A stretch of DNA of 49,975 nt from Bacilli bacterium (lineage in GTDB: Bacteria; Bacillota_I; Bacilli_A; RF39; UBA660). Of the stretch, positions 42,205-49,975 are shown in pieces (positions within the stretch are counted from its first letter, which is position 1; each line of letters begins with the position of its first letter). The position numbers and the translations under genes are program-made. Under the pieces are notes generated by a model, which saw nothing but the letters and a program-made list of their open reading frames with translations, was not told the DNA's origin and made no database searches. The stretch covers positions 1-49,975 of the forward strand of contig JAQUWE010000010.1 of assembly GCA_028693035.1 (NCBI GenBank). Direction: 5' to 3'.

Positions 42205-42883
42205 TTTTTATCACATCATTTACTATATAACTGGTAAGTAAAAGCCCTGCTGTTGGTGGGACAAAGGCATTGGAAGCAATGGTAGTACTCCCTGTTTTAA
42301 TAGGTTTTTCCTCACTAGAGACAACCATCACTTTGCCTCTGATTTTTTCTTCTGTAACCATCTTTCTCATTCTTTTAGCAAGAGGGTCATAGCTTGTTTT
42401 ACGGATATCGATTATTTTTAGCTGACTAGGATCTAGCTTATTGCCAGTTCCCATGGAGGAAATCAGTTTTATTTTTGTTTTTGAAACTTTTCTAATCAGT
42501 TCCATTTTTACAGGAAGGGTATCACAAGCATCAATGATGTAATCAGGCCTATACTGTAATAATAAATCTATATTTTCAGGTGTAATTTTTTCATCAATTT
42601 TAATAACATGACAATTTTTAGATAATAAAGCAATTCTTTGTTCAAAAGCATCTACTTTTTTAGTACCAATGGTTTCATAGGTCGCAATCACTTGTCTATT
42701 CATGTTAGATAGTGAAATGGTATCATAATCCACTATAATAAGGGTTTGAATTCCTGTTCTAGCAAGCGATTCTACCGCGTATCCACCAACGCCACCAAGT
42801 CCTAAAACAAGGACTGTTTTTGCTTGTATTTTGTTTACAAGTTCTTTACCTAATAATAGTTCTAATCGTTCATATTGATTCAT
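42194..42883 (-). CDS. tcdA: tRNA threonylcarbamoyladenosine dehydratase TcdA
   Basis: 229 residues, E1/ThiF-like fold. TcdA uses ATP to convert t6A37 in tRNA to its cyclic form (ct6A). The nucleotide-binding loop is VLVLGLGGVGGYAVESLAR, followed by IIVDYDTISLSNMNRQ, then DACDTLPVKM and SSMGTGNKLDP, all characteristic of TcdA (YgdL/YrvM). AAAGGTGAGAG precedes the ATG. It lies directly downstream of the 6S RNA candidate, as yrvM does in Bacillus (from memory). Confidence 0.92.
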   Translation of the reverse strand: MNQYERLELLLGKELVNKIQAKTVLVLGLGGVGGYAVESLARTGIQTLIIVDYDTISLSNMNRQVIATYETIGTKKVDAFEQRIALLSKNCHVIKIDEKITPENIDLLLQYRPDYIIDACDTLPVKMELIRKVSKTKIKLISSMGTGNKLDPSQLKIIDIRKTSYDPLAKRMRKMVTEEKIRGKVMVVSSEEKPIKTGSTTIASNAFVPPTAGLLLTSYIVNDVIKNEK

Positions 42884-42904
42884 ACTCTCACCTTTTTATC
42901 AAAA

Positions 42905-43072
42905 TAAAAAGCCTAAACGGATAGACCTCTAACGATAAAACCCTGCTTTCCAGGTGGGCATCACATGACCTACTTTAGGATCCTTGTATTTACAAGTATT
43001 CTACACCATAAGCCAATTAGATTCCCTATCGTTAAATTATAGAGTTTTTCTTACAAGATCTACCGTTTAGAC
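42905..43072 (-). ncRNA. ssrS: candidate 6S RNA (SsrS/BsrA type)
   Basis: The 273-base gap between tcdA and ftsK holds a ~168-base transcript unit on the minus strand. Its ends pair: GTCTAAACGG-TAGATC at the 5' end with GGTCTATCCGTTTAGGC at the 3' end, a 16-bp closing stem with one bulge, ending in a T-run. Inside are an apical hairpin CTTGT/ACAAG and pairable TAACGATA/TATCGTTA flanking an internal segment with CTATAAT, as expected for a structure that mimics an open promoter. 6S RNA binds sigma-A RNA polymerase and damps transcription. Size, promoter, shape and neighbour tcdA agree; ends are estimated. Confidence 0.72.
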
Positions 43073-43078
43073 AATACT

Positions 43079-43107
43079 ATTGTAACATATATTTTCTTTC
43101 TTTACAA
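43079..43107 (-). promoter_or_regulatory. promoter of the 6S RNA candidate
   Basis: Minus strand: TTGTAA (43107-43102), 17-base spacer, TACAAT (43084-43079) with TG one base ahead (extended -10). The predicted start is the G at about 43072, which is the first base of the closing stem. Confidence 0.75.
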
Positions 43108-43126
43108 TTGCCTTTTTCATAATTTA

Positions 43127-43154
43127 CAAAAAAAAGAAAACGATTTTGTTTTCT
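43127..43154 (-). terminator. terminator of ftsK
   Basis: Minus-strand stem AGAAAAC/GTTTTCT with a 6-base loop and a run of eight Ts, just after the ftsK stop codon and before the 6S promoter. Confidence 0.8.
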
Positions 43155-43156
43155 TC

Positions 43157-45397
43157 TTATTCTTCATTTTGTTCTACTTTGACTAAGACTTCTCTTGGTT
43201 TTGAACCGTTAGCAGGTCCGATAATGCCTCTGTCTTCTAATAAATCAATACATCTAGCTGCTCTATTATATCCAAGTCTAAATCTTCTTTGTAATAAAGA
43301 AGCACTTGCTTTTCCTTGGGTTACTACAAATTCTACAATTTCATTATATAAAGGTTCTTCGTAATCACTTTCTCCTTCAACCATAGAAGTTGCTTTTGAT
43401 TCTTCATCATCCATAAGAAGGGTTTCATCGTATCTTGCTTTTTGCTGAGAAATGGTGTAGTCTACAACCCCTTTAATCTCTTCTTCAGAAACAAAGGTTC
43501 CCTGAATACGAATGGGTGTATTTTCTCCTTGTGGCAAAAAGAGCATATCTCCTTTACCAAGTAATTTTTCAGCACCTGTCGCATCTAATATTGTTCTAGA
43601 ATCGATGCTTGATGAAACCGCAAATGAAATACGTGATGGAATGTTTGCTTTAACAACTCCCGTAATAACATCTGTAGAAGGTCTTTGGGTTGCGACGATA
43701 AGATGGATACCAGCCGCTCTTGCCATTTGTGTAATACGCATGATAGAGTCTTCTACATCTTTGGCCGCTACTAACATCAAGTCAGCAAGTTCGTCTATGA
43801 TAACGACAATGTAAGGCATTTTATGAATTTTTTCACCTTCACTTAATGATTCGTTTTTCTTCTCTAAGTATGCATTATAACCTGCAATATTTTTAGTACC
43901 ACTGTTACTGAAAAGCTCATATCTGTTTTCCATTTCTACAACAATTTTCTTAAGAACAATATTGGCTTTTTTAGGATCTGTAACAACAGGCGCTAATAAA
44001 TGAGGCACACCATTGTACATAGAAAGTTCTACTTTTTTAGGATCAACAAGAACGAGTTTAACTTCATCAGGTCGTGCACGCATCAATAAAGATACAATAA
44101 TACTATTGATACAAACAGATTTACCACTACCTGTAGAACCCGCTACCAAAAGGTGGGGTGTTTTGCCTATTTCCATCCATTTGACTTGTCCCATAATATC
44201 TCTACCTAGTACAACAAGAAGTTTACTATTGTCTAAGTGTTTTGGTACATTGGTAAGAACTTCTCTTACGGTAACCATTGAAATATTTTTATTTGGAATT
44301 TCGATTCCTACTGTTTTTTTACCAGGAATAGGTGCTTCTATACGAACATCTTTGGCCGCTAAAGCTAAAGCGATTTCTCTATGAATACTAAGGATTTTGT
44401 TTACCTTTGTTCCTGCTTTGATTTCCATTTCATACTGTGTAACAGAAGGACCAATATTGACAGTCACAACTTTACCGTCGATACCAAAGTCTTTAAATAC
44501 TTGTGTTAAGACTGGTACATTCTCTTTAATGGCAGATTCATTTTCTTTGTTATTATTTTTAGCTGGTTTACTAAGAAGATTGATAGAAGGATATTTGTAG
44601 TTTTTATTTTCAACTTCTTCTGTATTATCATTTTTATGGCTTGCCTCTTCTTTGGCTTCCTTGATTTCTCCTGTTTTATCATCATAAGAAACTTCTTCTT
44701 TGGGTTCCCCTGTATGAATCAGTTCTTCCATACTAGAAACAATGACTTTATTGTCTTCTTTTTCTGGTTCTTTTTCTGTATCAGGAGCATGAATTTCTAC
44801 TTCTTCTTTCTTCTCTTTTGGTTTTCTCTTAAGTGCTGATTTAGCTTTATCTTTCGCACCTTTGATTGCTTCTGCAATACTCATACCGGTAAACATTACA
44901 GTCCCACATACAACAAGTGACCATGTTACAATTGTTGTTCCTTGCATATCAAAGAGTTTTACAAAAAAGATAGTGAAAATAGCCCCTATAATACCTCCAC
45001 CGTCGATATTCGCAATGACTTTGGTAGAACCTAAGAAATTATCAATGGTAGCTTTAATAATATCAGCTGGATTGATTTTGCCATTTTGAATATAATTTAA
45101 ATGGGAAAAAATTAAAATACATACAACGATAATATATAATCCAATTAGTTTTGAAGTAAAAAAATTAGGTTTCTCTCTTTTTACCATCATATAAGCACCT
45201 GTTAGAAAAAGGAAAACAAGTAAAAGAGAATTCCATGTTCCTACTAGAAAAGCTGCAAAATTACTGACAAGTTCTCCAATCATTCCAAATCGTCCAAACC
45301 CTATAATAGCAAGGATGATAAGTAAAAGACCAATTAATTCTGTTTGATAGTTACTCCCCTTTTTTTTAGGACTTTTTCTCGCTTTCTTCTTTGCCAT
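43157..45397 (-). CDS. ftsK: DNA translocase FtsK/SpoIIIE
   Basis: 746 residues. A membrane-anchored DNA pump that clears chromosomes from the division septum; SpoIIIE is the version that fills the forespore. About four membrane helices lie in residues 20-180, then a charged Glu/Lys linker, then the motor domain with Walker A LLVAGSTGSGKSVC and Walker B PYIVVIIDELADLM, and a C-terminal gamma winged-helix domain (ASLLQRRFRLGYNRAARCIDL) that reads polar DNA motifs. Length and layout fit Bacillus SpoIIIE/SftA-size proteins. The N-terminus is basic (KKKARKSPKKK). Monocistronic, followed by a strong terminator. Confidence 0.94.
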   Translation of the reverse strand: MAKKKARKSPKKKGSNYQTELIGLLLIILAIIGFGRFGMIGELVSNFAAFLVGTWNSLLLVFLFLTGAYMMVKREKPNFFTSKLIGLYIIVVCILIFSHLNYIQNGKINPADIIKATIDNFLGSTKVIANIDGGGIIGAIFTIFFVKLFDMQGTTIVTWSLVVCGTVMFTGMSIAEAIKGAKDKAKSALKRKPKEKKEEVEIHAPDTEKEPEKEDNKVIVSSMEELIHTGEPKEEVSYDDKTGEIKEAKEEASHKNDNTEEVENKNYKYPSINLLSKPAKNNNKENESAIKENVPVLTQVFKDFGIDGKVVTVNIGPSVTQYEMEIKAGTKVNKILSIHREIALALAAKDVRIEAPIPGKKTVGIEIPNKNISMVTVREVLTNVPKHLDNSKLLVVLGRDIMGQVKWMEIGKTPHLLVAGSTGSGKSVCINSIIVSLLMRARPDEVKLVLVDPKKVELSMYNGVPHLLAPVVTDPKKANIVLKKIVVEMENRYELFSNSGTKNIAGYNAYLEKKNESLSEGEKIHKMPYIVVIIDELADLMLVAAKDVEDSIMRITQMARAAGIHLIVATQRPSTDVITGVVKANIPSRISFAVSSSIDSRTILDATGAEKLLGKGDMLFLPQGENTPIRIQGTFVSEEEIKGVVDYTISQQKARYDETLLMDDEESKATSMVEGESDYEEPLYNEIVEFVVTQGKASASLLQRRFRLGYNRAARCIDLLEDRGIIGPANGSKPREVLVKVEQNEE

Positions 45398-45471
45398 AAT
45401 ATACCTCCAGATTCTATGTATATTATACCATGGAGCCCTTTATATTACAATTGGTAGACAGATTTCTTTAC

Positions 45472-45502
45472 AAAAAAGGAATAGAAAGTTTCTATCCTTT
45501 GT
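45472..45502 (-). terminator. terminator of the cysteine desulfurase operon
   Basis: Minus-strand hairpin AAAGGATAGAAA...TTTCTATTCCTTT with one bulged base and a following T-run, about 24 bases after the stop codon of the thioredoxin-CcdA gene. Confidence 0.6.
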
Positions 45503-45525
45503 TATCATCCTACTTTATCAATCCT

Positions 45526-46731
45526 TTAGAAATTAAACATCAAAATCCCTGGATTAAATAAGAGTAAAATCCCTATGATAAGCATTATAATGCCACCAAT
45601 CAAATGCGAATACTTGCTATACTTACTAGAAAGTCCAGTAAGTTCTAATGTTTTCATCGCAATTACAAATACGATAATATCATCTATTAAAAAGAAGAAG
45701 ATATAAAGTAATATGTAAAAAATGTAAGCTGGTGTACTTAAACTATTCATCGCAAGCACTTGTGTGAATAATAAAGGAAGTCCTGCAGAGCATGCAAGCT
45801 CTACCAAATTTACAGTAATTGCAAGAGTAATAATGCCTAAAATAGCTAACAAAAAGCTACGTTCCCCTGTTAACTTTTTGATTTTTTGAATCATTTTTTT
45901 TCTTTTACTCTCTTTTACGACATTGCATCCGTCTTCCTCTTTATTCAAATAACTGGATAAATGAATAAGACCTGCAAGAAGCGCTACTACAGCTATAATA
46001 ATTCTAATTGGTGTAACCGATGTTACCATTTTGGCAAATCCTAACCAAGAAAACATAAAAAGCATGTACATAAGAGCCGATGTTACTAAAAAAGTAATAC
46101 CAAGTGCCCACATTCTTTTTCTATTTTTCATACCAAGCAACATACTAATAAGTAAAAGTAGAACCCACATAGCACAAGGATTGAATCCATCTACAATACC
46201 AATAACAACAGCTAAAATAGGAAGAGATACTGTTTTCGCATCTACCTTTCCTAAGAAAGGAACAACGACTTTACTTTCTTCTTTCTTTTCTACCTTTGTA
46301 TCTGTTTCTTTTACTTCTTGTTTTTGTAAAACATCATATTGTGTTGGATTTTCTAACACTTTTGAAACAATATTTTCTTCACTAGTATCATATTTTTTGA
46401 TCTTATTTTCCATCTGATACCCAATATTGTCATTGTAACCAATAAAACCTGTATTACCGATGACTGTATAAGGAACACCTTCGCTTTTTTCTCCTAAAGC
46501 ATTTTTCACTCTAGTTGCAAGCGTATTATTGTCTTCATTGTACCAAGTTTCATATTCATGTACTTCTATATTTGTATATTCCTTTTTCATTTCTTCTAAA
46601 AAGGTCTTTTCTTTCGTACAGTGAGGACAACCATTTCCATAAAATAAGTACACATCTATTTTTTCTTCTGCCTTTACATTTGGCATAAAAAGAAAAAGGG
46701 TCATGAGTACTAACGCTATTAACTTTTTCAT
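45526..46731 (-). CDS. thioredoxin-like domain fused to CcdA/DsbD-type membrane domain
   Basis: 401 residues. A signal peptide (1-21) is followed by an extracytoplasmic thioredoxin/glutaredoxin-like domain with CPHC at 35-38 and a conserved VPYTVIG cis-Pro loop. After a Lys/Glu/Val linker (about 135-160), six or more membrane helices carry the CcdA-like cysteines, one in GFNPCAMWVLLLL and one in VELACSAGLPLL. Such proteins pass electrons from the cytoplasm outward to exported thiol proteins. An extra Cys is in EEDGCNVV. It overlaps the thioredoxin gene upstream by four bases (ATGA) and is the last gene of the operon. Confidence 0.85.
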   Translation of the reverse strand: MKKLIALVLMTLFLFMPNVKAEEKIDVYLFYGNGCPHCTKEKTFLEEMKKEYTNIEVHEYETWYNEDNNTLATRVKNALGEKSEGVPYTVIGNTGFIGYNDNIGYQMENKIKKYDTSEENIVSKVLENPTQYDVLQKQEVKETDTKVEKKEESKVVVPFLGKVDAKTVSLPILAVVIGIVDGFNPCAMWVLLLLISMLLGMKNRKRMWALGITFLVTSALMYMLFMFSWLGFAKMVTSVTPIRIIIAVVALLAGLIHLSSYLNKEEDGCNVVKESKRKKMIQKIKKLTGERSFLLAILGIITLAITVNLVELACSAGLPLLFTQVLAMNSLSTPAYIFYILLYIFFFLIDDIIVFVIAMKTLELTGLSSKYSKYSHLIGGIIMLIIGILLLFNPGILMFNF

Positions 46732-46994
46732 ATTTTCACTCCTACTTTTTTCAACACTTCTTGTAATTCTTTTTCTGTTTTTTCACCTATGATACGTTCT
46801 ATCTCTACTCCTTCTTTTTCAAAAATACAAACAGGAAGGATATTGCCAACTTCATAAGTGATTTTATCTTCATCCATATCTAAATCATATTCTACTATTT
46901 CTATATCTTTCAAAGAAGAATCTAGTTTTTTCCAGCGATTTCTCATGATCAAACAGGCAGGACACCAAACAGCCCCTATTCTAATACATTTCAT
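46728..46994 (-). CDS. small thioredoxin-like protein
   Basis: 88 residues. The active-site motif WCPAC is at 10-14, after a first beta-strand KCIRIGAV; a conserved Pro (ILPVCIF, near residue 55) takes the place of the cis-Pro loop. No signal peptide, so it is cytoplasmic and could be the electron donor for the membrane CcdA-like protein encoded next. Its ends overlap both neighbours by four bases, so it is translated in step with them. Confidence 0.82.
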   Translation of the reverse strand: MKCIRIGAVWCPACLIMRNRWKKLDSSLKDIEIVEYDLDMDEDKITYEVGNILPVCIFEKEGVEIERIIGEKTEKELQEVLKKVGVKI

Positions 46995-47641
46995 AAATCC
47001 TCCTTGATTTCAATTTTAAGAAGTCTTGACAAAGCAAGTGCTCCTTCTATCCCTACCTGCATACCAGCAACATCGTTTATATCGATTTTAATACCTTCTA
47101 TTTTAGAAGTACTGAAGTCAATATTTTTTAAAGAGGTATGGGCAAATTCTGTATTGATAAAAGAACAATTTTTAATTGAAACATCCTTGAAAGCAATATC
47201 TTGAAAACTAGCTTCTTCTATTTTACAAGAATCAAAACAAACATTTCTTATTTTAGAATGCGTAAAATTGCCATAACTCATAAAACAAGAGTCAAAAGTA
47301 ACATCCATAATAGAGGAAGTCATAAAATTGGTTCCTACAAGTTTACAATCTTTAAAAATAAGACGATGCATAGTACTATTTTCAAAGACTGCATTGGAAA
47401 AGTCACAGTTTTCAAAACAAACATTTATAAAGGAAGTGCCTTCACTTTCAAAGGATGGAAGAGATATTTTATAAAAATGACTATCTCTAACATCAATTCT
47501 TCCCTTTTGATTTTGGAGGCCTTCTTCTTTAAATGTATATCCATCCATTTCTTCATACTTAAAACAATCGGATAAAGCACCTTGTTTTAAATCATCTGCC
47601 AAAACAGGTTTTATGATTTTTATGCGAGGTTCTTGTAACAT
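46991..47641 (-). CDS. pentapeptide-repeat protein
   Basis: 216 residues. From about residue 68 to 180 the sequence follows the A(N/D)(L/F)xx pattern with a central Phe/Leu every five residues (for example FENCDFSNAVFENSTMHRL, then FKDCKLVGTNF). Such proteins form a right-handed quadrilateral beta-helix that can look like DNA; some protect gyrase from quinolones, most have no known role. Many repeats carry Cys. No signal peptide. It lies between cysteine desulfurase and the thioredoxin-like gene and overlaps both. Confidence 0.88.
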   Translation of the reverse strand: MLQEPRIKIIKPVLADDLKQGALSDCFKYEEMDGYTFKEEGLQNQKGRIDVRDSHFYKISLPSFESEGTSFINVCFENCDFSNAVFENSTMHRLIFKDCKLVGTNFMTSSIMDVTFDSCFMSYGNFTHSKIRNVCFDSCKIEEASFQDIAFKDVSIKNCSFINTEFAHTSLKNIDFSTSKIEGIKIDINDVAGMQVGIEGALALSRLLKIEIKEDL

Positions 47642-48735
47642 ATTGTAAATGCTTTCTTAAATGCTTCTATTTCTTCTTTGGTTGTAAAAGGAGATAAGCT
47701 AATTCTAATACTAGAGCTGGCACGATCTGGATCATTTGTAAAAGCAAGTACAGATGGAGAAGAAGAATTTCCACTTGCACAAGCACTTTGGGTAGATACA
47801 TAGATATCAAATTCTTCTAAAGCATGCTGGGAAGTTTCTGGTTTTACTCCTAGTATACTCAAATTTAACATATGTGGTAAACAATATGCATTATGATTGA
47901 TAACTACTTTTGGATAGGTACTTACAAATTCTTGCAATTCTTTATTTAATTGTTCTACATATTGATAATTCTCTTTAACATTTTCTAAAGCCAAACGAAG
48001 GGCTTTGGCAAAAGAAGCAATAAGAGCTGGTGCTGGTGTACCACTTCTATATTTGGTCGTACTTTTGCCTCCATGAATTAAAGGTTCTAATTCTATTTTC
48101 CTTTTTTTCACTAAAGCACCAATTCCTTTGATACCATAAAATTTATGAGCTGAAAAACTCATTAAATCAATATTTTCTAAAGAGAGATTGTCTTTTCCTA
48201 TACACTGTGTTGCGTCTACATGGAAAAAGCATTTTGGATAGTCTTTTAAAAACAAACCAATTTCTTCTACCCTTTGTCTTAGCCCAATTTCACTGTTAAC
48301 AGCCGATATGCTTACAAGGATTGTTTCTTCTGTTATTCTCTCTTTGATTTGTTCTAAATTGATCATTCCATTTTCATCTGTTTCTACAAAGTCTACCCTA
48401 AAACCTTGTTTCATAAGAAAAGATAAAGGACCATAAATAGAAGAATGTTCTAGCCTTGTTGTAATAATATGTTTTCCTCTATTTTGGTATTTTAAAGCAA
48501 GACCAATAATCGCTAAATTATTAGATTCAGAAGAACCACTTGTATAAATAATATCCTCCTCTGTATGTAATAATGTTTTGATTTGGTTTGTACTACTTTC
48601 TATAATCGCATTTGCGTCGACACCTAGTTTATGTAAAGAATTAGGGTTCCCTATAAAGTCACTAGAAACCTTTACAAAAGTATCTAATACTTCTTTTCTA
48701 GGTTTTGTCGTTGCACTATAATCTAAATATATCAT
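47620..48735 (-). CDS. cysteine desulfurase (NifS/IscS family)
   Basis: 371 residues, a PLP enzyme that removes sulfur from cysteine for Fe-S clusters or thio-modified tRNA. Seen: the N-terminal IYLDYSATTKPRKEV, the YTSGSSESNN substrate region, FHVDATQCIG, the PLP lysine in SFSAHKFYGIKGIGALV, and the sulfur-carrying Cys in STQSACASGNSSS. It lacks a neighbouring IscU or MnmA here, so the acceptor is unknown. First gene of a four-gene, overlapping minus-strand operon with two thiol-redox proteins. Confidence 0.93.
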   Translation of the reverse strand: MIYLDYSATTKPRKEVLDTFVKVSSDFIGNPNSLHKLGVDANAIIESSTNQIKTLLHTEEDIIYTSGSSESNNLAIIGLALKYQNRGKHIITTRLEHSSIYGPLSFLMKQGFRVDFVETDENGMINLEQIKERITEETILVSISAVNSEIGLRQRVEEIGLFLKDYPKCFFHVDATQCIGKDNLSLENIDLMSFSAHKFYGIKGIGALVKKRKIELEPLIHGGKSTTKYRSGTPAPALIASFAKALRLALENVKENYQYVEQLNKELQEFVSTYPKVVINHNAYCLPHMLNLSILGVKPETSQHALEEFDIYVSTQSACASGNSSSPSVLAFTNDPDRASSSIRISLSPFTTKEEIEAFKKAFTICYKNLA

Positions 48736-48817
48736 TCTATCACCTATTTTTTATTATAACACAGGAAAACTATATGACCAATAATAACTGTTTGATTTAT
48801 AGTGTTTATTATAAGAA

Positions 48818-48846
48818 TTGACATCCTCTTAGAAAAAGTGTATTCT
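48818..48846 (+). promoter_or_regulatory. strong sigma-A promoter for the 198-residue protein gene
   Basis: TTGACA (48818-48823) is a perfect -35, followed after 17 bases by TATTCT (48841-48846). The ATG is at 48871 with AAGGAGA before it. Confidence 0.75.
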
Positions 48847-48870
48847 AAAAACAAAAAAGGAGACAGTATT

Positions 48871-49467
48871 ATGACTGAAATTCTATACGCACTTGCGGTT
48901 GTTGGTGGTATTGGTGTAGTTCCTGCAGTTCTTATTGGGGGAACCAGACTCATACAAATAAGAGCCATGCATAATAAAATAAAAAGAATGGGTTACAAGA
49001 AAGTAAAAAAAGTTGAAAAATTATCTCTTTCAGAACGTTTTTTATACTCTTTTGAGAAAGAAAAAAGACAAGAAATTCTATTGAATGCTTTTGCGGTTTT
49101 TTTCCCACTTGTCAATTTGTATGTTTTATGGGGGACATTGGTAAATTCAAAAAAAGACATCAATGATACAATCCAAAAAGAGATTGAAAAAGGAACGTTA
49201 GTAAAAATAGAAAAATTCCCAGTAAATATAAATAATAATAATGCTTTAATAGACAGACAAGAAAAAGAACAGTCTCTCACTACAGAAGAAAAAATTAATT
49301 TTGATTTTAGTGATATGAGAAAGAAAACAGCTCCTATTCAAATGACAAAAGACGAAAGAAGCAAAGAATTAAGAAAAGAATTGGAAGCGTTAGAATCCAC
49401 AAAAGAACAAGAATTAGAAGATATCAAACAAAACAAAATAAAAAAAGGTCCTTACACTCCATTGTAA
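48871..49467 (+). CDS. hypothetical membrane protein with charged tail
   Basis: 198 residues. An N-terminal helix (about 4-25, EILYALAVVGGIGVVPAVL), a basic loop, a second hydrophobic helix near 70-88 (LLNAFAVFFPLVNLYVLW), then a long charged, probably disordered and coiled tail with many Lys and Glu ending KKGPYTPL. The start at 48871 has AAGGAGA seven bases upstream and a strong promoter. Divergent from cysteine desulfurase and convergent with enolase. I do not recognise the family. Confidence 0.72.
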   Translation: MTEILYALAVVGGIGVVPAVLIGGTRLIQIRAMHNKIKRMGYKKVKKVEKLSLSERFLYSFEKEKRQEILLNAFAVFFPLVNLYVLWGTLVNSKKDINDTIQKEIEKGTLVKIEKFPVNINNNNALIDRQEKEQSLTTEEKINFDFSDMRKKTAPIQMTKDERSKELRKELEALESTKEQELEDIKQNKIKKGPYTPL

Positions 49468-49480
49468 GAATCTTTTTTAT
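49452..49480 (+). terminator. terminator overlapping the end of the 198-residue protein gene
   Basis: CTTACA/TGTAAG forms a 6-bp stem with a 6-base loop spanning the stop codon; flanking AAAAAAGG and TCTTTTTT can extend it, and a T-run follows. Confidence 0.5.
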
Positions 49481-49484
49481 TTTT

Positions 49485-49975
<491 letters not shown>

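Noticed and set aside
42890-43080. Riboswitch or T-box controlling tcdA
   Set aside because: The two ends pair with each other and the unit ends in a T-run before the tcdA ribosome site; no T-box or specifier motif is seen. 6S RNA explains the size and promoter better.
46991-47641. Quinolone-resistance (Qnr) identity for the pentapeptide protein
   Set aside because: Repeat pattern alone does not show gyrase binding, and the redox operon context suggests another role.

Overview
The window is a dense, AT-rich bacterial chromosome segment from a member of the Bacillota, class Bacilli or close to it. Gene order agrees with this at several places: spoIVFA-spoIVFB-rplU-prp-rpmA, dnaG-rpoD-trmK with a yqfQ-like gene beside it, ylbL next to ylbJ, comEA-comEC, and a 6S RNA candidate beside tcdA. 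TGA is used as a stop (for example at the ends of prp and dnaG), so the code is the standard one, not the Mycoplasma code. Small, AT-rich genes and many pseudopilin-like proteins suggest an uncultured gut-type lineage (RF39-like or similar). That placement is inference; nothing here fixes the genus.

Layout. 1-2,270: the tail of an unidentified gene, a small membrane protein and a HAD-acyltransferase fusion. 2,400-4,780: ribosomal proteins L27 and L21 with the L27-trimming protease Prp, preceded by the sporulation pair SpoIVFA/SpoIVFB. 4,898-5,833: UV-damage endonuclease. 5,850-9,190: an island of small, highly charged coiled-coil proteins, two of them paralogues with a membrane hairpin. 9,266-14,680: MutS, another helical unknown, and divergent YlbL protease and YlbJ. 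14,687-20,890: a type IV pilus / pseudopilus locus (two minor pseudopilins, an assembly ATPase, a prepilin peptidase and an inner-membrane platform protein with a very large extra N-terminus). 21,019-24,910: YqfQ-like protein, TrmK, primary sigma factor and primase. 25,048-29,461: membrane protein, Ppx/GppA-like protein, ComEC and ComEA. 29,529-32,816: a pseudopilin, a SEDS protein (FtsW), a 49-residue YjcZ-like protein, a lipoprotein and peptide deformylase. 32,917-36,225: two large tandem pseudopilin paralogues. 36,352-45,397: ABC-F ATPase, VanZ-like protein, a short SMC, an unknown protein, TcdA, 6S RNA and FtsK. 45,526-48,735: an operon of cysteine desulfurase, pentapeptide-repeat protein, thioredoxin-like protein and a thioredoxin-CcdA fusion. 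48,871-49,975: a small membrane protein and the 3' end of enolase.

How it fits together. The pilus ATPase, platform, peptidase and at least five pseudopilin-like proteins, together with ComEA and ComEC, make up much of a DNA-uptake or surface-pilus system. SpoIVFA/SpoIVFB, YlbJ and a YjcZ-like protein point to a spore-forming organism or recent ancestor. The rest is housekeeping. Most operons end in clear hairpin-plus-U-run terminators, several of which overlap the stop codon of the gene they end. The least explained parts are the coiled-coil island, the platform protein's N-terminal extension and the two large mosaic pseudopilins. No insertion sequence, CRISPR array, prophage, tRNA or rRNA was seen, and there is no stretch over 300 bases without a gene.
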